The position numbers were made by a program, and so were the translations under genes. A DNA stretch of 64,000 nt from positions 1 through 64,000 of IMG/VR virus record IMGVR_UViG_3300031669_000003. The stretch is one strand, 5' to 3'. Positions 16,256 through 25,880 of the stretch are shown here, one piece after another. This stretch comes from a virus. Position 1 is the first letter of the stretch. Each line of letters opens with the position of its first letter. The notes below the pieces were generated by a model. The model had not been told where the DNA came from and did not search any database. It saw only the letters and a program-made list of their open reading frames with translations.

Positions 16256-18055
16256 ATGGCCATGGAAGTTGCAGGACAGCCCCTTTTCCTGACGAAGGAG
16301 GACGTTCTCCCCGTAATGGAGAAGGTGGCCATGTATAAACTGAGTCCCGACCCGTCGAAGTGGGACCAGGAAATCATGACCTTCCTTCACGAGCAGAATC
16401 CCTATCTCCAGGACTACGACATCCGGATCCACATGAACAAGACCAATCCGGATTCGGGTTCCGGCGTGGGCCAGATTGTCATCGAGGAGAAGATCGCGGT
16501 TCCGATCATCATCGAATCGAACAAGCTTTACCCGCTCGATCTTTTCTGGTCCGAGGACAAACTTCAGCCCATGACCAAGCCATCGCTGATGAGTGCCCTT
16601 CAGCGAACCAATGTCGGAAAGGCGGTGGAGCCGGGTCACGGAGAGATCTCGGATGTGAGCATCTACCAGGCCACCCGTCCACCGTTCTCGGGGAAATATT
16701 CCTTCGCCGAAGGCCTGACCTTTACCAACGACGAGCTCCAAGAAGTCCTTTCGGTCATGGGATCCGAGGCTCTCGACTTCGCCATTCGTACCAACCCGGT
16801 GTTCAAGGACTCGCTGGCCGCATACAGCCGCAACGCTCTGACGGACGAGGACCTTAAGAAGACGGCGTCCGCGTCCATCCTCGACGCGAATCTGGTCGAC
16901 CTTTTCTCCTACAGCGAGATCGAGAGTCCCGGGATCTACAGCGTCGTGGCCAACGGCTTCATGAAGAGGGCTGCGTTCGTCTTCGACATGGTCATCGACT
17001 GGGATGATCAGCTGGTCGAAGGCAAGAAGATGGCCCTCGATATCGAGGATCGGGGCATTTCCATCCAGGACTCCATGGGCGGCATACCCCTCGAGCTCGG
17101 TGGGGACTTCGAGAAGATCGCCATGGCCGAGGACCGTCCGTGTTCCGGTGACATCGGGATCTTCTGGCTCACGAAGAATGGCCGCGCTGTCGCCACGATG
17201 CCGGTCAAGGTCCTGTTCAGCGGATCAAGCGACAGCGACATCCCGTTCGTCAAGGTCGCTGAACTCGGTCTGGTGGAGAGGAACAGAACGGTCTACCGCT
17301 CGCCGGAGTACAGCAGTTTCACGAAGGTGGGCGAGAACATCTTCATGTCCAGAGAATGGGAATGGGCGAAGGTCGGGGAAGTACGGAAGATCGCAGCCGT
17401 CGAGATCGCCAACAAGCTCGACTGGCCCGACGACGTGGTCGAGATTCAGAACAGGCGGGGATTCTTCATGCTCGAAGGTCTCGATGTCGACGGCATCCCG
17501 AAGGAGGGCGCCGGACGTCTGGAGTTCGAGGAGCATCTTTCCAAGGTCATGAACCCGGAGACCGTGTCCGGTCTCATGAAACAGGCCGAGGATCGGGGGA
17601 GCGTCTTTTTCACGGTACAGGAGCAGGAGGCCGTCAAGACGGCCAGTGAGAAGCGCGTCATCGATCTCAAGGCCGGGTTGACGAAGGCCCTGATCAAGAT
17701 GGCTCACCAGAGGAACATAGGACCAAGCCGTTTGGTACAACATGCGGCCCATGTGAGGCCGTGCGAACGGTTCGAGTTTCTCAAGTTCGCAGTTCATGTC
17801 AACGAAGACATGGCGAAGAACACGGTGGACTCCATCCTCGGTCTGAACTTCGTCAACGACGAGAATCTCTACAAGTTCGTAGAGAAGACCGAGATCCTCG
17901 AGAACGCCCTCGACACCCTTGCTAAGCTTCTCCTGGCTGCGCGACTCGGTCTCGACATCGAACAGGCTCCTCTCCGTACGGCCATGTTTTCGATGGACGA
18001 GGTGGTTCGCCAGTTGAAGAGTCTGGGAAGCCAAGTCTATGGTGAAGAGGAATAG
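16256..18055 (+). CDS. Large hypothetical virion protein
   Basis: 599 residues with GGAGGAAGA before ATG 16256. It is a soluble, mixed alpha/beta protein with no membrane segment and several Phe/Asp-rich strands (for example F-W-L-T-K-N-G-R-A-V-A-T-M-P-V-K-V-L-F). The C-terminal 120 residues are helical. It precedes an unassigned helical gene and the terminase, so it may belong to the neck, portal vertex or baseplate. I do not recognise the family; portal is possible but no portal signature is visible. Confidence 0.65.
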   Translation: MAMEVAGQPLFLTKEDVLPVMEKVAMYKLSPDPSKWDQEIMTFLHEQNPYLQDYDIRIHMNKTNPDSGSGVGQIVIEEKIAVPIIIESNKLYPLDLFWSEDKLQPMTKPSLMSALQRTNVGKAVEPGHGEISDVSIYQATRPPFSGKYSFAEGLTFTNDELQEVLSVMGSEALDFAIRTNPVFKDSLAAYSRNALTDEDLKKTASASILDANLVDLFSYSEIESPGIYSVVANGFMKRAAFVFDMVIDWDDQLVEGKKMALDIEDRGISIQDSMGGIPLELGGDFEKIAMAEDRPCSGDIGIFWLTKNGRAVATMPVKVLFSGSSDSDIPFVKVAELGLVERNRTVYRSPEYSSFTKVGENIFMSREWEWAKVGEVRKIAAVEIANKLDWPDDVVEIQNRRGFFMLEGLDVDGIPKEGAGRLEFEEHLSKVMNPETVSGLMKQAEDRGSVFFTVQEQEAVKTASEKRVIDLKAGLTKALIKMAHQRNIGPSRLVQHAAHVRPCERFEFLKFAVHVNEDMAKNTVDSILGLNFVNDENLYKFVEKTEILENALDTLAKLLLAARLGLDIEQAPLRTAMFSMDEVVRQLKSLGSQVYGEEE

Positions 18056-19130
18056 CAAACTCAAGACGTTCACCAGAGCCGGACTTTTAGCGAAGTACGG
18101 GATCTCTTTTGACACTCTGGGCACGTTGCTCGGCTCTGATCTCCTCGATGGGGAGTTCGAGCATAAAGCGGGCAAGAGCCTGTTTGCGGTGTCTCCTCAG
18201 GATGATTTCGTTTTTCGCTGCTCCAGGCTTCAGGTTGACAGCTTCCACACTATCGGACTGACTTTCCCTTTCCACCGTTTTCTCGTCTACCGGTTCATCA
18301 ACACGCCCGTGGACGAAGTCTACGAGGAGATCTTCCAGCTCGGCCTGCTCCCGAAGATAGACGCCTTCACGAAGGACGAGATGAAGCGTCTCCATAAGAA
18401 GATCATCGGAGCCGCTCCGAGAGAACTGGCGAAGGCGTTCAAGGATCTGAGGGAACCGAAGAAGGACGAGAAGAAGAAATACGATCTCTTTCTGAAGACC
18501 TTGAACATCCAGTTGTACTATGACAAGCCGTCGCTCGTTGACGATCTAATGTTCTACATACCCATGCGGGCGGAGCTCGAGGTCATCCTTACGACGATCT
18601 GTACCGCGGAGGAGGCGACTGAGGCGCTCTCCAAAATGATCGACGTGTCGATCCCGCTCTCGGCTATCACCACCTACAGGATCCTTCTTTACGCTTCCCA
18701 TAACGTCAATCCGAGGCACATAGATATGTATTACAACCTGATCCTTCCGAGCGAGAGACTCGTAAAACGCGAGGCGATGGGTCTCACCCTCACTGAGTTC
18801 TGTGTCAAGAAGGGGGCCGATCGTGTGGTGGACACGAAGACTGTCCTTGAGGTCATCATGAGGCACGCCCAGAAGGAGGTCATGCGTCTCCATCAGATCA
18901 AGACCCCTGAAGGGCACCAGGCTGCCAGGGCCGCTCTCGATCGGCTCATCAAGGCTCACGACAGACTCGAGGCCATGGGCGCCACGAGCGAGGAGAGCCG
19001 CGAGAATCTGGCGAAGACGTTCAAGAAGTTCAGGATCAAGAAGGTCACGAACGCGGAGGCTGGACCCATTTTCACCATACACGACATCCAGAAGGACGGC
19101 GTCGGTGAGGTGGAGTCCGGTGGCAAATGA
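18039..19130 (+). CDS. Hypothetical helical protein upstream of terminase
   Basis: 363 residues; overlaps the previous gene by 17 bases, and its stop overlaps the terminase start (ATGA at 19127). The protein is mostly helical, basic, with an N-terminal segment that could be a helix-turn-helix (F-T-R-A-G-L-L-A-K-Y-G-I-S-F) and a Lys-rich C-terminus. Coupling to terL makes a small-terminase or packaging-adaptor role conceivable, but it is larger than usual small terminases and no family signature is seen. Confidence 0.6.
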   Translation: MVKRNSKLKTFTRAGLLAKYGISFDTLGTLLGSDLLDGEFEHKAGKSLFAVSPQDDFVFRCSRLQVDSFHTIGLTFPFHRFLVYRFINTPVDEVYEEIFQLGLLPKIDAFTKDEMKRLHKKIIGAAPRELAKAFKDLREPKKDEKKKYDLFLKTLNIQLYYDKPSLVDDLMFYIPMRAELEVILTTICTAEEATEALSKMIDVSIPLSAITTYRILLYASHNVNPRHIDMYYNLILPSERLVKREAMGLTLTEFCVKKGADRVVDTKTVLEVIMRHAQKEVMRLHQIKTPEGHQAARAALDRLIKAHDRLEAMGATSEESRENLAKTFKKFRIKKVTNAEAGPIFTIHDIQKDGVGEVESGGK

Positions 19131-20395
19131 GTTTTCAAGTCAAATATCATGATCCGTCGACGACGGGTGTCAGGTTCAGGCCTAACAAATACTCCCTGCT
19201 TCCGGAGGCGGCTTCGCTCATCGGATGCGGTCTTGTGGATGTGGACGAGGATGCGATTGACGAAGTCACCCAAGAGACGATGGAGAGCGACGATTCCCAG
19301 ATCGAAGGATGGATCTCCAATTTCGCTGAAGCTCTCGTCACCGTAAATCGAGAGCCTCTCTCCCTCAAGGATCGCGACTACCTTCGTATGATCTACGATG
19401 TCAGGAGCGAGTACCCGAACGGATCGAGGAACACGGTGATCGTTTCCGGCCGACAGGTCGAGAAATCGACCACCATTGCCGCGAAGGTTATGACCTTGTG
19501 CATCCTCCACCCGTCGTTCTCGGCTCTGGTAGTCGAGCCCCGGGTAGATCAGATCAAGGTCATCAGCCAGCAGCGCTTCGACCCGATGGCCCATGATTCC
19601 AAGCCCCTTCGCCAGGGATGGCTCTCAAGCAAAAACGTCTGGCAGGTAGGAATGAAGGGGTTCAACAACGGGTCCATCGTGAACTTCAAGTCCTGTTATT
19701 ACTCTGCCGACCCCTCCCGTGGGATCACGGCCGGATTCCTCGCAATCGACGAGTTGCAGGACATCATCTCGGACAACATTCCGATCCTCGAGGAGTGCCA
19801 GTCCCACCTTCAGATGGAGCCGGACCGCGTCTTCAATCTCTATACCGGGACCCCGAAGACGACATCAAACACGCTCAACCAGCACTGGAGGGATACCTGC
19901 CAATTCGAGTGGCTCGTCAAGTGCCAGTCGTGCACCAACTATAACTACCTCGACGAGAAGGTCATCGGAAAGCACTTCTACATCTGCACTCGATGCGGGA
20001 GGCAGATTTACCCGACTAAGCACGGGCAGTGGATTGCCATGAAGCCGAGCAAGCTCGACTACAGATGGGGGTTCAGGATCTCCCAGCTGATGGTCCCGTT
20101 CATGGAGCACGCTAAGATCCTGGAGAAAATGGAGAATCCGAACATTCCTCATCGGGTATTCATGAATGAGGTGGTGGGACTCTCCTACGACGAGGGACAG
20201 CTGCTCCTGACGGAAGCCGATATATTGAAGCACTGTGAGCCCAGGCCCCAGGATACGCCCCAGAACATTGCACAGAGGACCGATATATTCATGTGCGCCG
20301 GGGTCGATCATGGGACCGGCGACTATGCCGTTTCCGGCATGGACGACGGCGGAACCCGTGGGATGAAGGCTCGGGCCAAGCCGTCGTTCACGTGA
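19127..20395 (+). CDS. terL: Large terminase, ATPase part (reading stops at an internal UGA)
   Basis: 422 residues. The ATPase domain shows a Walker A-like V-S-G-R-Q-V-E-K-S-T-T near residue 107-115 (Glu where Gly is usual), Walker B F-L-A-I-D-E-L near 205, and a coupling-type Y-T-G-T-P segment. A zinc-ribbon-like insert follows (C-Q-S-C ... C-T-R-C). The nuclease domain begins at C-A-G-V-D-H-G-T-G-D-Y, giving the first catalytic Asp, and then the frame stops at TGA 20393-20395. The same frame stays open to 20956 and holds the rest of the nuclease, so this product alone would lack nuclease activity. Confidence 0.85.
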   Translation: MSFQVKYHDPSTTGVRFRPNKYSLLPEAASLIGCGLVDVDEDAIDEVTQETMESDDSQIEGWISNFAEALVTVNREPLSLKDRDYLRMIYDVRSEYPNGSRNTVIVSGRQVEKSTTIAAKVMTLCILHPSFSALVVEPRVDQIKVISQQRFDPMAHDSKPLRQGWLSSKNVWQVGMKGFNNGSIVNFKSCYYSADPSRGITAGFLAIDELQDIISDNIPILEECQSHLQMEPDRVFNLYTGTPKTTSNTLNQHWRDTCQFEWLVKCQSCTNYNYLDEKVIGKHFYICTRCGRQIYPTKHGQWIAMKPSKLDYRWGFRISQLMVPFMEHAKILEKMENPNIPHRVFMNEVVGLSYDEGQLLLTEADILKHCEPRPQDTPQNIAQRTDIFMCAGVDHGTGDYAVSGMDDGGTRGMKARAKPSFT

Positions 20396-20956
20396 CTGGC
20401 TTTCGGCGGTTTTGGAGCCGACGATCGGTTCCGAATTCTCAAGATGGAAAAGTTCCATGGTGAGATGGCCAACCTGGCACGTCAGCCGGAGTATATCGAC
20501 GAATACGTCAGGAAGTACGGCGCTAAGTGGGTGATGTCAGACTACGGGTTCGGCGCCCACACGAACGCCAGACTCGTTGCGGATCACGGGTGGACACGGT
20601 CTGATGTCGAGGGAACGAGGGATCCCCTCCTGATGGAATGCGAATACTCTGGGATACAGAAGGTTCCGATCAGATGGCACAGCGGAGCCTGGAGATATAT
20701 TATCAATCGTAACTTTGCCATCGAGCATACGGTTGACGGGATCAAAAGGGGGACGATCTGGTTCTTTCGTGAAGCCGAAATGAAGGAATTCATTGACGAC
20801 TTCACCTCCATGTATACCGAGTACGACTTCAGGAGCAAGCACGTAAGATACGACCACGTTCTCCCGGATGACTGTTTCCAGGCGGTTCTATACTGCTATC
20901 TGGCCGCCTTGCAGCATCGTGGGATGCTCGTCCCCACAATGGTTCCGAACATTTGA
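20396..20956 (+). CDS. terL: Large terminase, C-terminal nuclease part, in frame after the UGA
   Basis: The frame of terL continues after TGA with L-A-F-G-G-F-G-A-D-D-R-F-R-I-L, which reads as the second strand of the RNase H fold, then W-V-M-S-D-Y-G-F-G with the second catalytic Asp, and Y-D-H-V-L-P-D-D-C-F-Q-A with the third. If translated alone, the first good ATG is 20444, which would lose strand two. The natural reading is one protein with Trp or another residue at the UGA (TGG to TGA is one change). Sequencing error, inactivating mutation and readthrough are all possible. Confidence 0.7.
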   Translation: MAFGGFGADDRFRILKMEKFHGEMANLARQPEYIDEYVRKYGAKWVMSDYGFGAHTNARLVADHGWTRSDVEGTRDPLLMECEYSGIQKVPIRWHSGAWRYIINRNFAIEHTVDGIKRGTIWFFREAEMKEFIDDFTSMYTEYDFRSKHVRYDHVLPDDCFQAVLYCYLAALQHRGMLVPTMVPNI

Positions 20957-21013
20957 CTTGTTTTAGGTTTAGAGTACCCTTTCTATTGCAAGGCGAGTCC
21001 AGAGGAGTGAAAT

Positions 21014-22153
21014 ATGGACATCAACCCGATCAGGCTCATGGATCTCGCTAAAGTAGCGAGCCGGGAATTCCTGTCGAACGGGAAGACCCTGAACGAGGTC
21101 ATTGCCAAGATCGCCGAGGAGCACGAACTCACTCCGATGCAGATCCGGAGGGTCTCAGAGCACGCCAATCATGAGGCGAATCTGGCCCTTTACAAGCGAT
21201 CGGAGGACAAGACGTTCGCGTTCGAGTTGGCTGATCCGGATCAGATCATCAACATGATCCAGGCCGAGGTCCCGAAGACGGCCGGGGTGGACGTCTTCGA
21301 CGTTATCGATGCCACCAGGGCCATGGGTCTGGAGAAGAGGGCGGAAGGCGACCCGGAGATCTTCGGACTGACGATCGAGGAGGATCCCACGCTCGGTGAG
21401 TGCCAGCAGCGAAATATCAATATCCTCCTGGAGAAACTGGCCTACAAGACGAAGGCCTTCAAGCGCGAGACGATGCAGAAGCTCGCGGGAATCAGGGCGG
21501 AGATCTCGGGGATCATGGACCAGATCGGTGAGATGGCTCGGGATCACATCTTCGATAACAAAGGGAACCTCTCCGACCTGCTCAAGTTCGCCTGCGTTCA
21601 CGACCCGGACTACTCGAATGTCTTCAAGGTCGCCTTCGAGCACATTCGGGATTCCCTCGTCGAGAAACTCGGAGCCCCGGTCGACGCCGCCCTGCTTGCC
21701 GATAATCTTGAGATCCCCGACTCGACTCTCGAGGTGATTAACGGCGAGCATTCCCTCGCCATCATCCTCGACACGTTCAAGAACAAGATCAGTGACGAGG
21801 ATCGTGAAACCCAGCACCAGATCCTTCTCGGCACCTTCGGGAACGCCGTAGTCGACCAGATGAACGTGCTCAAGACGCCTGAGGACGTGGACAAGAACCT
21901 GGAAGAGACTCTGGTGGGTATGGACAAGAAGTCGGAGGAGGGGCGGGAGGCATTCCTCGAGATGCTCGGGCAATCCAAGGAAGCCTTGGGGCCGATGGGT
22001 AAGGCCCTCCTCATGTTGGGCGGCGGACTCGGTCTCAAGGGGGTCTACGACATCACCAAGGAAACGACCAAGGGGGCGGTCAAGGGAGCGGCGCGAGAAA
22101 GGAACGAGCGGAAACGGCTCGAGGAACTCGCCGTCCGTCGAGGCCTCTACTAA
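21014..22153 (+). CDS. Hypothetical helical virion protein
   Basis: 379 residues with GAGGAGTG before ATG 21014. Predicted almost entirely helical, acidic, with a Gly-rich hydrophobic stretch near residues 335-350 (A-L-L-M-L-G-G-G-L-G-L-K-G) and a very basic C-terminus (R-E-R-N-E-R-K-R). The next two downstream genes also have hydrophobic Gly/Ala stretches, suggesting a set of internal or membrane-interacting virion proteins. No family recognised. Confidence 0.65.
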   Translation: MDINPIRLMDLAKVASREFLSNGKTLNEVIAKIAEEHELTPMQIRRVSEHANHEANLALYKRSEDKTFAFELADPDQIINMIQAEVPKTAGVDVFDVIDATRAMGLEKRAEGDPEIFGLTIEEDPTLGECQQRNINILLEKLAYKTKAFKRETMQKLAGIRAEISGIMDQIGEMARDHIFDNKGNLSDLLKFACVHDPDYSNVFKVAFEHIRDSLVEKLGAPVDAALLADNLEIPDSTLEVINGEHSLAIILDTFKNKISDEDRETQHQILLGTFGNAVVDQMNVLKTPEDVDKNLEETLVGMDKKSEEGREAFLEMLGQSKEALGPMGKALLMLGGGLGLKGVYDITKETTKGAVKGAARERNERKRLEELAVRRGLY

Positions 22154-22164
22154 AAGGAGCTCCG

Positions 22165-22812
22165 ATGTCTCTCCTCAAGAAGTACGCCTGCATGTACGGC
22201 GATCTGGAGTTCACTCCTTCCGAGGAAGAAGAACTCGGGAAGTTTGCCGCGCAGCTCATGAAGATTGCCATGGATCAGGACGAACACGCCATGGTCGATC
22301 TCTTCAAGGAGGCCTTCGTCGACGTGGATGCGGAGGGTTTCCGCCGGATCAACGATTACCTGGAGTGGTTGGAATACTCCGAGAAGAACGCCGCGCTCGG
22401 CGCCACCATCGGGAAGATCCTGGGACCACTGTCTCTGGCTCTCGCCGCGATACCGCTCATTGGTCACGGCATCAAGGCCGTTACCAGTGGATCGGAGCTC
22501 AAGAGGTCACTGGCGAAGATCTACATGATGCACCCGGAACTTAAAAACGATCCTAACGTGCAGGACTACTTCCAGGCCCTGGCGGACTTCGCTCCGGACA
22601 TCGCCAAAAATCCGCTGGTCGCCGGCAACGTGATCGTGCAGATGCACCGGGTCGGGCCGTCCTTCGTGACGCCCCAGTTGATCCGTGAACTGATCGGGAT
22701 CCAGGGACAGACCCAGAGTCCCAAGTTCGGGACGCCGTCGTCGGCCGCTGCGGAGATGTCGAAGCCGACGTTGGATTTGGCCAAGATGCTCTCGAGCAAG
22801 TTCGGAAAGTGA
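22165..22812 (+). CDS. Hypothetical protein with hydrophobic segment
   Basis: 215 residues with AAAAGGAG before ATG 22165. Residues 1-75 are acidic and helical; residues 78-105 form a Gly/Ala-rich hydrophobic region (L-G-P-L-S-L-A-L-A-A-I-P-L-I-G-H-G-I) that could insert in a membrane; the rest is amphipathic with a Lys-rich end. The stop overlaps the possible GTG start of the next gene. It could be an internal virion or ejection protein; no family is recognised. Confidence 0.65.
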   Translation: MSLLKKYACMYGDLEFTPSEEEELGKFAAQLMKIAMDQDEHAMVDLFKEAFVDVDAEGFRRINDYLEWLEYSEKNAALGATIGKILGPLSLALAAIPLIGHGIKAVTSGSELKRSLAKIYMMHPELKNDPNVQDYFQALADFAPDIAKNPLVAGNVIVQMHRVGPSFVTPQLIRELIGIQGQTQSPKFGTPSSAAAEMSKPTLDLAKMLSSKFGK

Positions 22813-22814
22813 CG

Positions 22815-25800
22815 ATGTTCGACAAAGGCCCCATGATCGTCCTCATTCATCCCGAGGAGGACAGCAAGGCCCCCTTCGTAGATCGCGGTTCGGATACGAA
22901 TGTCACTGGAGAGAAGCCTCTCAAGAAGAAGGCCTCCCTGGTCGCACTCGTTCCCGAAGATGCCGTGCACGTCGATGTGCAGGTCAAGACCGCCTCCGTG
23001 GACGATATCGCCCTCGACCTCTTCACGCTCGAGCTTCGGGCCATGGAGAAGATCGCTCAGCCGATAGCTCCTCCGATTCTCAAGAGACCAGTCGGAAGGA
23101 TCCTTCCAGGCATCTCCAGGGCACTCTTCACGCCATCCAAGGTCGCTCCCGCAAAACCCAAACCGGCAAGACCCGAGGTATCTCCCGAATCGATCCAGAA
23201 AGCTCTTCAGCCTGAACCTTCGGTTGCCAAGGGAAAGGCTCGCGAGATTGCGTACCGCAGGACCGAAAAAGGCCCTGAACTCGCCTCTCCAGAACCTGTT
23301 AAGGCGCCTAAGGGATACGAGTATCTCGAGAGGAGGGAAAAGGTTCCTTTCGCCGAGAGTGAGAAGCCATTCAAGGAAGAGCTTCGTACTCCGTTCCGTC
23401 AAGCCCTGAGCAAGATCCCGCTTGTTGGCAAGAGACTTGGAAAGGGCGTTCCGACCGAATTCGTTTCGAAAGGTGAATACGAGTACCTCAGACCGAAGAT
23501 TGTTAGCGGAGATATCCCTCGACAGGTAGCTTATGCGTTCGGTAGAGGAGTGAAGGGCGTGGGTGGGGCTGCTGCTGGTGCTGCTAAGGCAGTTCCCGGT
23601 GTGGGAACGATTCCAGCCGTTCTTCGCGCCCATGAAAAGATGCCTCTGAAGGAACGTGTCACGTTGCGGGCTCTTGAGGGAGCTAAAGGTGAGCAGGCAC
23701 AGAAGGCACGCAAAGAGCTCGTTAAGAAGCTCACGATCGAACCTAAGAAAATAAAGCCCGAGCTCGAACAGTTGCCGAAGGAACTTCGGAGCAAGCCTGA
23801 GATCGCCCAGATGGCCGTTAAGGCATCCGAAGATATCGATAGGTTCAAGAATCTGAGCGAGGGGGAGCAGTCCAGGGAACTCTTCGGCTCGATGGAGGTC
23901 AAGGGACACAAGGGTGGATGGCGTCAGGCGAGCCAGGATGAGATCGGTAAGGCGGTCAAGGAGTACAGGCAGAAGGGTTCCTTCCCGCAGGGTACGAGAG
24001 CGACAGGTCGTCTCGGAGAGGCCCACGAACTCTCGCGAGTCATCGAAGAGAAACAACTTCCCGAATGGGCTACCTCGAAAGGAATCAAAGGCGGGAAGAA
24101 AGTTCCGTTCAGTGCCGAAGAAGCCCAACAACAGGCGGCGACCCAGGCATTCATGCGCGGTGCCAGAGGAAAGGGCAAAGAAGTACAGAGAGCAGCCGGG
24201 ATCGAGGAGCGCCAGAAGTTCCTCAAAGAACAAGCAAAGAAAATCCCGGAAACGGCGGCGCCTGGCGGTCGGCTACCTGGTGGTAAACAGCCGGAAGGCC
24301 GTGGGAAGCCCGGTATCCCTCCTCCGGGAACGGCTGGGCCAACTCCCACGCCGAAGAATCTCGTTCCTCCATCGGGAGGAACTGCCGCGAAGCCGCCGGC
24401 CGAGCCCACTGCGAAGCCTGTCACGGCTCCGAAAACGCTCGAAGATCTTCACAGCGCAGCGAGGTCCGGGACCCTTCACAAGGTCGACATGAAGGACATC
24501 CAGGGCATCGTCTCCAAGGAATTTCATGATCCCCAAGCGGCGGCGAAGGCTCTCAATGTGTTCATCGACCAGCGCCAGATGCTGGCGAGCAGGGCGACAA
24601 GGGGAGCGGCCCTCGGCAAAGGGCTCGATGTCGCTGGTGGAAAGCCGGCGCCAGTGGGAGCACCTGCTCCGGTAGCGGCTCCGCCAGCGGTTCCAACTGC
24701 TGCTCCGGTTGCTGCTCCAGCCGCACCGGCTCCGGCTCCAGCTCCAGTTGCGGAGAAGCCGAAGATTGACGTGGGCGGCGTGTCGAAGTCCCTCGAGGCT
24801 GTGTCAGCCCAGACCAATGTCGGTCCGACCCAGAACATGCTCTACTACGCGCAGACGAATATGCCTCCCGAGGGATCTCCCGGGCATGCGGAGGCCATGC
24901 AGCGTCTCAATAGGGTCACCAAATTCCATAAGCAGATGTGGAACGTGCCCCCGAAGGGTGTGAATTCGAAACTTCAGACCTACCTGAAGGCAAATCCAGA
25001 GGATGCGCAATTCTTCCAGGGAGCACTCGAGCAATATGCTGCCGGTGGCCAGATTCCCGGTCAGGTATCGATGTTCCAGACCGGAGGTCCTCAAGCCCCT
25101 CCCGTGGTGCCAAAGTACACGATATCGGCCGCAGATGAGCAGGCCAGAGCCGCTGCGCAGAAGTGGGTCAAGAACGTCCAGAAACAGATTCCGGGATTCG
25201 ACTATACGGACCCCGGTCAATTTGCTCAGGCGAAAACACAATTCAAGATGAGTCCCACGGCCGAAAAGGCTTTCATGCAGGTCGCCCCGGAAGGATGGCG
25301 GCAGCCAGCGCCTGCGCAGCAGACCTTTATTTCTGGAGGTCCTTTGGCTGGTGGAATCCAGCCAACCGAGCAGCAGATTCAGGCCGAGCAGGTTAAGAGG
25401 ATGCTCCAGAGTCTGGGATATCCGATTCCGAGCACATCAACGGTTCCAGGCGCTCAGGGTGCCGGTCTTCCTCCAGCAGCTGCCCAGGGCGCTTTATCCG
25501 GAGCCAGCCAGGGTGCACTTCCTGGAGGTGCACAGGCTGGACTTCCGGCCGATATGTCGAAGAGGATCGCCGATGTGGTCGGTGGTGGAAGTCCAGAGCT
25601 CCAGGCCTTCTTGCAGTCACAGGGCGTCAAACCGGGAGGCGGGTTCATGGAGGGCGCCATGAACATGCTTCCTTGGTTCGCCGTCCCGATGGGACTCCAG
25701 GCCATGGGAGTCGAAGGGATCCTTCCGCAGCTCGCCGGATACGCCTCAATTCCGTTTCTCCAGCAGAAGATGCAGGGCATGATGGGGCGAGATCCCGAGA

Positions 25801-25877
25801 AGATCAGGCAGGCCACGCAGGCATACCTCGCCGGGCAACAGCCTGGAAAGATTCCTGCACCCGTACCCCAAGGATAA
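22815..25877 (+). CDS. Large Ala/Pro/Lys-rich low-complexity protein
   Basis: About 1,020 residues from ATG 22815; GTG 22809, overlapping the previous stop, is an alternative. The first 90 residues look folded. Residues 90-520 are rich in Lys, Glu, Pro and Gln and helical. Residues 610-660 are an A-P-A/V-A-P repeat linker. The C-terminal third holds Gln/Gly/Ala-rich segments and a hydrophobic patch near residue 940-990. The layout resembles long scaffold, ejection or tape-like proteins, but it lies next to the head protease gene rather than tail tube genes. Function unknown. Confidence 0.65.
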   Translation: MFDKGPMIVLIHPEEDSKAPFVDRGSDTNVTGEKPLKKKASLVALVPEDAVHVDVQVKTASVDDIALDLFTLELRAMEKIAQPIAPPILKRPVGRILPGISRALFTPSKVAPAKPKPARPEVSPESIQKALQPEPSVAKGKAREIAYRRTEKGPELASPEPVKAPKGYEYLERREKVPFAESEKPFKEELRTPFRQALSKIPLVGKRLGKGVPTEFVSKGEYEYLRPKIVSGDIPRQVAYAFGRGVKGVGGAAAGAAKAVPGVGTIPAVLRAHEKMPLKERVTLRALEGAKGEQAQKARKELVKKLTIEPKKIKPELEQLPKELRSKPEIAQMAVKASEDIDRFKNLSEGEQSRELFGSMEVKGHKGGWRQASQDEIGKAVKEYRQKGSFPQGTRATGRLGEAHELSRVIEEKQLPEWATSKGIKGGKKVPFSAEEAQQQAATQAFMRGARGKGKEVQRAAGIEERQKFLKEQAKKIPETAAPGGRLPGGKQPEGRGKPGIPPPGTAGPTPTPKNLVPPSGGTAAKPPAEPTAKPVTAPKTLEDLHSAARSGTLHKVDMKDIQGIVSKEFHDPQAAAKALNVFIDQRQMLASRATRGAALGKGLDVAGGKPAPVGAPAPVAAPPAVPTAAPVAAPAAPAPAPAPVAEKPKIDVGGVSKSLEAVSAQTNVGPTQNMLYYAQTNMPPEGSPGHAEAMQRLNRVTKFHKQMWNVPPKGVNSKLQTYLKANPEDAQFFQGALEQYAAGGQIPGQVSMFQTGGPQAPPVVPKYTISAADEQARAAAQKWVKNVQKQIPGFDYTDPGQFAQAKTQFKMSPTAEKAFMQVAPEGWRQPAPAQQTFISGGPLAGGIQPTEQQIQAEQVKRMLQSLGYPIPSTSTVPGAQGAGLPPAAAQGALSGASQGALPGGAQAGLPADMSKRIADVVGGGSPELQAFLQSQGVKPGGGFMEGAMNMLPWFAVPMGLQAMGVEGILPQLAGYASIPFLQQKMQGMMGRDPEKIRQATQAYLAGQQPGKIPAPVPQG

Positions 25878-25880
25878 GTC

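Noticed and set aside
19127-20956. Use of genetic code 4 (UGA as Trp) to explain the terminase stop
   Set aside because: UGA ends many other genes here in tight ATGA junctions, so a genome-wide reassignment does not fit.
20953-20980. Promoter-like TTGACT with TACCCT 16 bases on, before the gene at 21014
   Set aside because: The -10 element matches only three of six consensus bases and the -35 overlaps the terminase stop; too weak to list.
22566-24233. 555-codon open frame on the - strand
   Set aside because: Lies opposite well-supported + strand genes in a block where every other gene is +; Arg/Leu/Ser-rich shadow composition.
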